Below, piece by piece: positions 52,760-58,331 of a DNA stretch of 58,331 nucleotides. Each line of letters opens with the position of its first letter. Position 1 is the stretch's first letter. Both the position numbers and the translations under genes were made by a program. Below the pieces are notes generated by a model. It was not told the origin of the DNA, searched no databases, and worked only from the letters and a program-made list of their open reading frames with translations. Source of the stretch: JBJEDU01 sp051872395 (lineage in GTDB: Bacteria > Bacillota_I > Bacilli_A > RFN20 > CAG-826); assembly GCA_051872395.1 (NCBI GenBank), contig JBJEDU010000001.1, positions 1 through 58,331 on the forward strand. Direction: 5' to 3'.

Positions 52760-53090
52760 AATCGGATTAATTTTATCTTTTATATTTATTGCGCTTTTTA
52801 CTGCTTTTGGTATTGATTTATTGACTTTGCAATATCAATTATCAAGTCTTGATTCAATAGCCACTAATGTATCCTATTACATCGCTAAAAAAGGATTTAT
52901 TGATGATGATTTTATTAATCAAATAGAAAGCAATTACAATGTGAGATTTTCGTGTCTAACCAATTGTAATCCAGCATTTGGAGACATGTTAACTTATCAA
53001 CTTGAAAAAGATTATAAACCTATGATAATTTCCGCTGATGAAATAACGCTTAAAGTCGTTAGGACATCGATGGTTGGATATTATGGCTAA
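52749..53090 (+). CDS. TadE-like pseudopilin
   Basis: 113 residues with an N-terminal hydrophobic helix (about 5-25), then TLQYQLSSLDSIATNVSYYIAKKG, which is the pattern of TadE-like pseudopilins. The CLTNC stretch could form a disulfide. It is positioned between the platform genes and the pilin gene. Expected to initiate or tip the pilus. The family is divergent; conclusion rests on size, helix position and order. Confidence 0.65.
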   Translation: MGSKIGLILSFIFIALFTAFGIDLLTLQYQLSSLDSIATNVSYYIAKKGFIDDDFINQIESNYNVRFSCLTNCNPAFGDMLTYQLEKDYKPMIISADEITLKVVRTSMVGYYG

Positions 53091-53111
53091 ATATAGAAAG
53101 GGGGATATAGG

Positions 53112-53237
53112 ATGAGCGAAATTAAGGGACAATTACTTGGCATCATTTTAGTGTTGATGGTATTCGCTGCCGTTAGCGGTGCAATTACCTTAACATTTAA
53201 GAATTTAACAAATACTATTTCAAATCAAGTATCTGAA
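53112..53237 (+). CDS. Flp-like pilin, reading frame ends early at a T tract
   Basis: GGGGGATATAGG lies directly before the ATG. The frame gives MSEIKGQLLGIILVLMVFAA followed by VSGAITLTFKNLTNTI, a short leader with a single hydrophobic helix as expected for a Flp-type pilin cut after Gly6. The frame then stops at 53235-53237 (41 residues). Removing one T from the TTTT at 53217-53221 restores a Ser/Asn/Val-rich end reaching TAA at 53257-53259 (48 residues). It is either a sequencing error, a decayed gene or a slippery switch. No prepilin peptidase gene is in the window. Confidence 0.55.
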
Positions 53238-53263
53238 GTTGTTAATGATGTTGAATAATTCTA

Positions 53264-53289
53264 ATGAGGTCAAACGGCCTCATTTTTTA
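53264..53289 (+). terminator. Terminator of the Tad operon
   Basis: AATGAGG and CCTCATT form a 7-bp hairpin followed by a T run, 4 bases after the restored pilin end. Confidence 0.85.
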
Positions 53290-53335
53290 TTGTATTTAAC
53301 TTATTTTATATAATAAAAAGCCCATTAATATATTC

Positions 53336-53364
53336 TTGATAGGTAAAACATTTTATTGTAATAT
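53336..53364 (+). promoter_or_regulatory. Promoter of acpP
   Basis: TTGATA (53336-53341) and TAATAT (53359-53364) with 17 bases between, about 20 bases before the AAGGAG ribosome site. Confidence 0.6.
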
Positions 53365-53385
53365 CTTTTTTAAGGAGTTGACTTT

Positions 53386-53613
53386 ATGGACTACACACAA
53401 GAATTAAAAAACATCCTCGCCAAAAGAAATGTTGATGTTGAACATTTAACAAACGATGCTGTCTTAGCAAATATTGGATTGGATTCACTTGATTTAGTAG
53501 AAATTATGCTCGAAATTGAAGAATTAGTTAACACTGAATTTACAAGCGAAGAAATTATGGGTTTAACCACAATTCAAGATGTAATAAATTTAATTGACAG
53601 CAAAGTTAAATAA
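53386..53613 (+). CDS. acpP: Acyl carrier protein
   Basis: 75 residues. GLDSLDLVEIMLEIEE is the phosphopantetheine attachment site (Ser of DSL) followed by the acidic helix 2 that contacts partner enzymes. It carries growing acyl chains in fatty acid synthesis. Own promoter, AAGGAG ribosome site. It stands alone, not beside fab genes, which could mean a housekeeping copy displaced from the fab cluster or a specialised second copy. Confidence 0.92.
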   Translation: MDYTQELKNILAKRNVDVEHLTNDAVLANIGLDSLDLVEIMLEIEELVNTEFTSEEIMGLTTIQDVINLIDSKVK

Positions 53614-53666
53614 TTGTTGCATTGTCATTTACGATAGTGATATTATTTTAAAGCACTTGGAAATTT

Positions 53667-53742
53667 GCCTACTTAGCTCAGTCGGTAGAGCTATCGGCTG
53701 TTAACCGATCGGTCGTGGGTTCGAGTCCCTCAGTAGGCGCCA
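53667..53742 (+). tRNA. tRNA-Asn (GUU)
   Basis: Acceptor GCCTACT pairs with AGTAGGC; anticodon loop CTGTTAA gives GUU; T-loop GTTCGAGTC; CCA encoded. 76 bases. Confidence 0.96.
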
Positions 53743-53748
53743 AGTCAT

Positions 53749-53825
53749 GGTCTGTTGGAGAAGTGGCTTAACTCACCACCCTTTCACGGTGGCATTCATG
53801 GGTTCGAATCCCATACAGATCACCA
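53749..53825 (+). tRNA. tRNA-Glu (UUC)
   Basis: Acceptor GGTCTGT pairs with ACAGATC; anticodon loop CTTTCAC gives UUC; T-arm ATGGGTTCGAATCCCAT; CCA encoded. 77 bases, 6 bases after tRNA-Asn, so co-transcribed. Confidence 0.95.
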
Positions 53826-53839
53826 TTTCTAGAGAACAC

Positions 53840-53866
53840 AAGCGATATTAAAATATCGCTTTTTTC
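53840..53866 (+). terminator. Terminator of the tRNA pair
   Basis: AAGCGATATT and AATATCGCTT form a 10-bp stem followed by a T run. Confidence 0.9.
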
Positions 53867-54218
53867 TTTGCTTTTTCCTGCAATGGGGAATCGACCTGCT
53901 ATCCTATATGGATGGCATTTTTTATGGTTAGGTGTTAATTAACGACGTTTACAAACGGTGGTGAAATTTCATTTATAGCTATTACATCAATTCACTTAAC
54001 GGATAGAGTGAAGGAAATATCATCCTTAAACGAAATGATTTAAAGTGAAAAGATGGTTAAATCATTAAATTATTGAAATCGTTAAGTGATTTAAAATTGA
54101 TGTTAATGTTCTATCTACAACCACATTTTAAAGAAAATTGTTTTATTTACAACAAAATCGATATCAATAAAATAAAAAATACATCATAAAAATAAATAAA
54201 AAAATCATCCAATTACAC
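53867..54218. other. Non-coding stretch rich in stem-loops
   Basis: No convincing reading frame. Several hairpins follow each other: ATCC/GGAT near 53903, CGTTT/AACG near 53946, and a nested fold at 53984-54103. The latter has an outer 18-bp interrupted stem (ACATCAATT-CACTTAACG with CGTTAAGTG-AATTGATGT), an inner AAGGA/TCCTT hairpin at 54011-54027 and an ATGATTTAA/TTAAATCAT hairpin at 54035-54065. The arrangement looks like a multibranched RNA. I do not recognise a known class. Confidence 0.4.
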
Positions 54219-54247
54219 TTGCAACAAAAACCACAAAACAATATAAT
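54219..54247 (+). promoter_or_regulatory. Promoter of the AbiEi gene
   Basis: TTGCAA (54219-54224) and a perfect TATAAT (54242-54247) with 17 bases between. The expected RNA start near 54254 leaves almost no leader before the GTG codons. Confidence 0.7.
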
Positions 54248-54266
54248 ATGGTTGTAGGTGATAGCT

Positions 54267-54872
54267 GTGACTAATACAGACCATATTGAAAAAATAATTA
54301 ATTCAAACAAAGGATACATTACAAGAAAAGAAATTAACGAAAATGGAATACCTTCTTTTTTCCTATACGATTACGTTAAGAAAAATAACCTAATTAAATA
54401 TGGAACTGGGTTTTATGCGCGAAATGATTGGATAAAAGATGATTACTTAGTTTTTCAATATTTATATCCAAAATATATTTTCTCATTCTTCAGCGCGGCA
54501 TATTTACACGGATTAGGTGACTATAACCCTCCGTTTTTAGAAGTAACTGGTCCAAAAAACTATCGTCCTTTTCCATTACCAAAAAATGGAATAATTACTC
54601 ATACTGATACACTCAAAGAAACTTATAATATTGGAATAATTGAAGTAGAAACAATTTTTGGAAATAAGATTAAAGTTTATGATATTGAAAAAACAGTATG
54701 CGATTTTATTAAATATCGAAAGAAAATTGATTCTGAATCGTTTGTTAAATGTTTAAATTTATACAAAAAGAGAATTGACAAAAATGTGAATAACTTAATG
54801 AAATACGCAAAAATAATGGGAATCGAAGATAAAGTATTTAGTCTTATGGAGGTCTTACTAAATGAAGATTAA
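54267..54872 (+). CDS. abiEi: AbiEi-type antitoxin/regulator (type IV toxin-antitoxin)
   Basis: About 201 residues from the GTG at 54267, which has AGGTGA before it; a GTG three codons earlier would have no room for a ribosome site. The N-terminal winged helix (YITRKEINENGIPSFFLYDY) and the following FSFFSAAYLHGLGDYNP plus IKVYDIEKTVCDFIKYRKKI are typical of AbiEi, which represses the abiE operon and neutralises the AbiEii nucleotidyltransferase toxin. The partner gene starts inside its last codons but is cut short, so this is an orphan antitoxin. Confidence 0.85.
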   Translation: MTNTDHIEKIINSNKGYITRKEINENGIPSFFLYDYVKKNNLIKYGTGFYARNDWIKDDYLVFQYLYPKYIFSFFSAAYLHGLGDYNPPFLEVTGPKNYRPFPLPKNGIITHTDTLKETYNIGIIEVETIFGNKIKVYDIEKTVCDFIKYRKKIDSESFVKCLNLYKKRIDKNVNNLMKYAKIMGIEDKVFSLMEVLLNED

Positions 54873-54960
54873 TAAAAATTCTTTGCAAGCAAGAGTTCAA
54901 AATCTTTCTATTCAAAAAGGAGTACCTTCAAACGTAATATTGCAAAATAGTTTGTATTGA
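54862..54960 (+). pseudogene. Truncated AbiEii toxin remnant
   Basis: 32 residues: KINKNSLQARVQNLSIQKG, then VPSNVILQN, corresponding to the N-terminus of AbiEii nucleotidyltransferase toxins. The frame stops at a TGA; the catalytic GS.....D part and the C-terminal half (in total usually about 250-300 residues) are missing. The gene overlaps abiEi as in intact AbiE operons. The toxin is therefore inactive. Confidence 0.75.
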
Positions 54961-55393
54961 GTCTTTTTTATTAATTATAAAAATCATAGAGTCGGCAGTT
55001 ACCAAAACTTTATATCAATTAATGCATATGTTAGAAAAAGAAATTCTAACTAAATAGAAAAGCAAATAACTCGAATAGCCTATTTTAAAAAATAGGCTTT
55101 TTATTTTGCGAAAAAATATGTGAACGCGAACAAAATTATGTAAGCGTAAATGATTCATAAGCTCGAACTATCGAACATTCTACTTTATCCTTCTAAGCAT
55201 ATAAATGTTGTTAATTATTACCCCCTGATTTATGATGGTTGGGTCGATTTCCTTTAGATAGCAAATAGCAGAATTGTAGTAAATGTCTTAAATAGAGATG
55301 AACTTGAAGAAAAAGAATTTCAATGTTATTTTTTAAACATTCGATAATAAAAATATACAAATTATAAGTTATATAAAAGAAGGTATATGTAAT
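54961..55393. other. Gene debris and AT-rich spacer
   Basis: No intact gene. Short coding-like fragments such as AVTKTLYQLMHMLEKEIL (about 54998-55055) and NSRIVVNVLNRDELEEKEFQ (from about 55267) end in stops without starts. They suggest deletions in formerly coding DNA. A terminator lies inside (next entry). Confidence 0.5.
55077..55105 (+). terminator. Terminator after the abiE remnant
   Basis: AGCCTATTTT and AATAGGCT form an 8-bp stem with an A-rich loop, followed by TTTTTATTTT. Confidence 0.8.
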
Positions 55394-55728
55394 ATGTTCC
55401 ATAAAATGAAACTCTGGAATGACCCTTTTAATAAATTAAAAATAGAACTAAAACTATTGAAATGAGGTTATGTGACGAAAAACGTTCATTAATAGCGGTT
55501 GGCGATACTATAGAGTTTACTAACATAAATACTCATGAAATATGTGAGTGCATAGTTACTAATCTATATAAATATGAATGCTTTGATGAACTATATAAGC
55601 ATCATAATAAAATATCAATTGGTTATTCTGATAATGAAGTTGCTGATCCAAGTGATATGCTTGTTTATTATAGCGATGAAAATATAAGAAAATATGGTGT
55701 GTTAGGAATAGAAATTATTGTTAAATAA
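55394..55728 (+). pseudogene. Frameshifted ASCH-domain gene
   Basis: The N-terminal part (MKLWNDPFNKLK) and the C-terminal part from 55462 (MRLCDEKRSLIAVGDTIEF, and LYKHHNKISIGYSDNE) are both typical of one ASCH-domain protein of about 105-110 residues, but they lie in different frames. Adding one A to the AAAAA at 55438-55442 joins them as NKLKNRTKTIEMRLCDEKR. ASCH proteins bind RNA or act as small nucleosidases. A ribosome-like site AGAAGG precedes 55394. It is either decayed, a sequencing error or slippage-regulated. Confidence 0.75.
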
Positions 55729-55951
55729 ACTTTAATTTTTCTTTTATCGTAGTTTTGATATCAAAACAATGGTGTTTTCATTTTGTATTAAAATGTTCCA
55801 TCTTTGTCACTATTAAAGAATAGGCACAATACAAAAATATAAAATAATATATGATGACTCCGAAGATTTTTCTTAAAATATTTAAAATATTTGAAATTTA
55901 ATTTAATATAAATGTGAAGATATTTTTAATCAAGACGAAAGGAGTTTCTAT

Positions 55952-58039
55952 ATGAAAAAAAGATATTTATTGTCTATTTTGTCGCTTTTCATTTTAAGCG
56001 CTTGTTCTGTGACAAATAAAGATACTTCATCAAGTAGTAGTGGTGGTAATGATGATTCAACATCATATACTTCCGAAGAGACAACTTCTAGTAGTAGTGA
56101 ATCTGAAGAAATTGAGATTTCTATTCCTGAAGGTAGTTCAGAAGAAACATATGACGACACCGCTGATATCGTCATTAATTTATCAAATAATACGACAGTT
56201 GATAACAATAATGGTTTTGTTGTTATCGAAGATCAGACAGTCTATATTTTAGCGGGTGGTACATACACATTGACTGGAACATTAGAGGGAAATGTCATTG
56301 TCAGTGCTGGTGAAGAAGCGGTTGAAATTGCTCTTACAAATGCAAATATTACTTGTTCTACGACATGTCCATTTTTAATTTATGAAGCTGATTCATGTGA
56401 TATTTCAGCAAAGAGTGGTACTACAAACTCTGTTATTGATTTAAGAACTGTTGAAGATACATATAACGCTGCAATATATTCAATGTGTGATTTAACTCTT
56501 AAGGGTAAAGGAAGCCTTGAAGTTACTAATAATTTTAATAATGGTGTTCATAGCAAAGATGATTTAGATATTAAAAATTTAACTTTGAGTGTCAAAGCTG
56601 TTAATAACGCAATCAAAGGAAATGATTCATTAACGATTTCTTCTGCAAAATTAAATGTCATATCGACAAAAGGTGATTGCTTAAAAACAGAAAATTCTGA
56701 CGTTTCATCGAAAGGAAATCAAAGAGGAACCATTACCATCAAAGGTGGAACATTAAATTTATACGCTGCGTGTGATTGTATTGATGCCTCCTATAATGTT
56801 TCTATTAGTGATGACGCTGTTATTAATTGTTTCAGTGAATCATATTCTCCATATTCAGAGGAAGTGACAGTCACTCAAGGTGAAACATTATATTTAAAAA
56901 TGAATCAAACTCTTGCTTCTTATCGTTATGCTGTTAATTTCACTTTTGCTGACAATTCAACAACTTTTGTAAATGCTAAAACTGAAAGTTCACAAGGTGG
57001 TTTTAATAAGAAAGATTATTACTTCTCTGTCGAAGTACCAGATGGTGCTTTATATTTACAAGTATTTGCTTTTGACTCTTCTAGTAGCACTAATTCGACA
57101 AGCGAATATGTTTATGCTTCTGAAAGAGTGTCAATTAATACTGCTTATGACTGTTTATCAGTAAAATTATCAGGTAGTTCATTAACCCTTTCATGGGGTA
57201 ATTATTCGACTTCTTCTGGCGGTCCAGGAGGAGGAATGGAAGAAGGAAATCCTGACTCTGCTGATTATTCATGTAAAGGTATTAAAGCCGATAACGAAAT
57301 CGTAATTTCTGGTGGTACCATCAGTGTCAAAACTCATGATGATGCTATTCACGCTAACGGAGATGTCACTTTAGAAAATGGTAATGTCGGTTTAGGAAAT
57401 GTCACAATTAGTGGTGGCGATTTAACTTTATATTCTGATGATGATGGCATTCATGCTGATTATACTTTAACTATCAGTGGTGGAAATATTAATATCACCA
57501 ATTCATATGAAGGTATCGAAGGAAATATAATCAATATTTCAGGTGGTACAACGACTTTAATTTCAAAAGATGATGGTGTCAACGCAACTAGTTTTAGTGA
57601 AACTCCACTTATCAATGTTACGGGTGGTATCTTATATTTGAACGCTGCTGGTGACGGTTTAGATAGTAATGGTAACATCACTATGAGTGGTGGTAATATT
57701 TTAGCCATTGGACCAACTAACCAAGGTAATGGTGTTTTAGATTATGATGGTACTTTTAAAGCCACTGGTGGATATGTCTTAGCTATCGGTGCTAGTGGAA
57801 TGAATCAATCAGTCACTGCTTCAGGCGATGCTAAAAGCGGGACAAAATCGATTACAACATCAAATGGTTCATATGTGGCGCTTAATGTTGACGGTGTCAA
57901 TATGTTGATTATTAAAGTCATTAAATCGAGCATTAATTATTGTGCATATTCTTATGTTGGAGGCACTGCTTCAATCAATGTTTCAACATCTGTTAGTGAA
58001 ACTTTAGTAAACGACTTATATTACGTCAATATGAATTAA
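55952..58039 (+). CDS. Lipoprotein with beta-helix carbohydrate-binding domain (DUF4353-like)
   Basis: 695 residues. The lipobox LFILSACS places the lipid-modified Cys near residue 18, after a short charged start and before a Ser/Thr/Glu linker (about 22-70). From about 75 the repeats TYTLTGTLEGNVIVSA, VEIALTNANIT and VHSKDDLDIKN, and later TISGGNINITN and GIEGNIINISGG, build a right-handed beta-helix of the DUF4353/Cthe_2159 type. That family binds polysaccharides and calcium on the cell surface. Acidic loops such as DDDGIHAD and HDDAIHAN fit metal sites. AAAGGAG precedes the ATG. Confidence 0.85.
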   Translation: MKKRYLLSILSLFILSACSVTNKDTSSSSSGGNDDSTSYTSEETTSSSSESEEIEISIPEGSSEETYDDTADIVINLSNNTTVDNNNGFVVIEDQTVYILAGGTYTLTGTLEGNVIVSAGEEAVEIALTNANITCSTTCPFLIYEADSCDISAKSGTTNSVIDLRTVEDTYNAAIYSMCDLTLKGKGSLEVTNNFNNGVHSKDDLDIKNLTLSVKAVNNAIKGNDSLTISSAKLNVISTKGDCLKTENSDVSSKGNQRGTITIKGGTLNLYAACDCIDASYNVSISDDAVINCFSESYSPYSEEVTVTQGETLYLKMNQTLASYRYAVNFTFADNSTTFVNAKTESSQGGFNKKDYYFSVEVPDGALYLQVFAFDSSSSTNSTSEYVYASERVSINTAYDCLSVKLSGSSLTLSWGNYSTSSGGPGGGMEEGNPDSADYSCKGIKADNEIVISGGTISVKTHDDAIHANGDVTLENGNVGLGNVTISGGDLTLYSDDDGIHADYTLTISGGNINITNSYEGIEGNIINISGGTTTLISKDDGVNATSFSETPLINVTGGILYLNAAGDGLDSNGNITMSGGNILAIGPTNQGNGVLDYDGTFKATGGYVLAIGASGMNQSVTASGDAKSGTKSITTSNGSYVALNVDGVNMLIIKVIKSSINYCAYSYVGGTASINVSTSVSETLVNDLYYVNMN

Positions 58040-58064
58040 TAAAACTAAATTAAATTCAATAATT

Positions 58065-58112
58065 AAGAAGGCTCATTGTTTATCTTTTAAATAATTTGCC
58101 TTCTTTTTTTAT
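58065..58112 (+). terminator. Terminator after the beta-helix lipoprotein
   Basis: AAGAAGGC and GCCTTCTT form an 8-bp stem with a long loop, followed by seven T residues. The last 219 bases of the window beyond it hold nothing I can name. Confidence 0.75.
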
Positions 58113-58331
58113 TTCATTTAATTTTTATTTTACAAAGTGCGTTATTTTAGTAATAATTTTGTCTTTTTTATTGTCTAAATAAGAAATAATTATAAAATTA
58201 AAAATTCATTTTTAATTTATCAGTATTTTTATCTTGAAACAAAAAATAAAAAAACTCTTTATTTTCTAAATAAAAAGACTAATAATAACACATATTTATA
58301 AATTATAGACATTAGACTTATCGTCAATGTC

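Noticed and set aside
55211..55402. 63-residue minus-strand frame in the decayed island.
   Set aside because: No ribosome site, no homology pattern, and it overlaps coding-like fragments on the other strand.
53749..55951. tRNA-Glu as integration site of a mobile element.
   Set aside because: I found no repeated copy of the tRNA 3' end downstream and no integrase or transposase gene, so an attachment site cannot be claimed.
1..58331. CRISPR arrays, IS elements, rRNA genes.
   Set aside because: No regularly spaced direct repeats, no transposase motifs with inverted ends, and no rRNA sequence blocks were seen.
1..58331. Mycoplasma-type code with TGA as Trp.
   Set aside because: TGA ends genes at coupled overlaps (47102, 49962) and TGG is used for conserved Trp positions, so the standard bacterial code fits.

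Overview
The window is very AT-rich. It uses TGA as an ordinary stop codon (for example the ATGA overlaps at 47101 and 49961). It encodes Bacillota-type functions: glmM next to a CdaA-type diadenylate cyclase, a YwqA/YwqB-like SNF2/SWIM pair, SipW-type signal peptidase, and GGDEF/EAL proteins. This points to an uncultured, probably gut-associated member of the Bacilli with a cell wall, not a Mycoplasma with altered code. The taxonomic placement is inference.

Region 1 (1-20,225, nearly all minus strand) is the most unusual part. A promoter (-35 at 17899, -10 at 17876) starts a transcript that opens almost at once with a sequence matching a class I cyclic-di-GMP (GEMM) riboswitch. Behind it lie twelve tightly packed or overlapping genes down to 1197. 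They encode secreted proteins with a SipW/TasA-type [AS]-[WF]-[FL] motif at fixed N-terminal register, a membrane-bound McrB-like AAA+ ATPase with a DUF2357/McrC-like partner that lacks a visible nuclease, a SipW-like peptidase, an intact EAL phosphodiesterase, a nucleosidase-fold protein with lost catalytic residues, and a large GGDEF/EAL-derived protein with a damaged EAL site. A GGDEF cyclase converges from the left edge. Upstream are two TasA-like subunit genes in their own terminated unit and a small membrane protein. I read this as a c-di-GMP-controlled system that builds a surface fibre or matrix. The ATPase pair is the least expected part.

Region 2 (20,432-34,622) holds a DarB/CbpB-like CBS protein with an MscS channel and two unknown proteins; a hemolysin III-family protein; two membrane-anchored surface proteins with CBM26-like starch-binding modules; deoD; cdaA and glmM, directly adjacent without cdaR; and small membrane or NUDIX proteins. 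Cyclic di-AMP synthesis and a likely c-di-AMP receptor are therefore both present.

Region 3 (34,754-48,524) contains tRNA-Gly(GCC), gltX followed by tRNA-Glu(CUC), an AraC regulator divergent from a lactonase-like MBL enzyme and a GntP permease, the SWIM/SNF2 pair, a multi-pass protein with a long Glu/Val/Pro region, a 55-residue membrane protein coupled to an SDR enzyme, and a guanylate kinase.

Region 4 (48,680-53,289) is a minimal Tad/Flp-type pilus operon: small protein, two exported proteins, CpaF-like ATPase, two TadB/TadC-like membrane proteins, a TadE-like pseudopilin and a Flp-like pilin whose reading frame ends early at a T tract. Region 5 (53,386-58,331) has acpP, tRNA-Asn and tRNA-Glu(UUC), then a decayed island: a fold-rich non-coding stretch, an AbiEi antitoxin with a truncated AbiEii toxin, a frameshifted ASCH gene, and finally a beta-helix lipoprotein.
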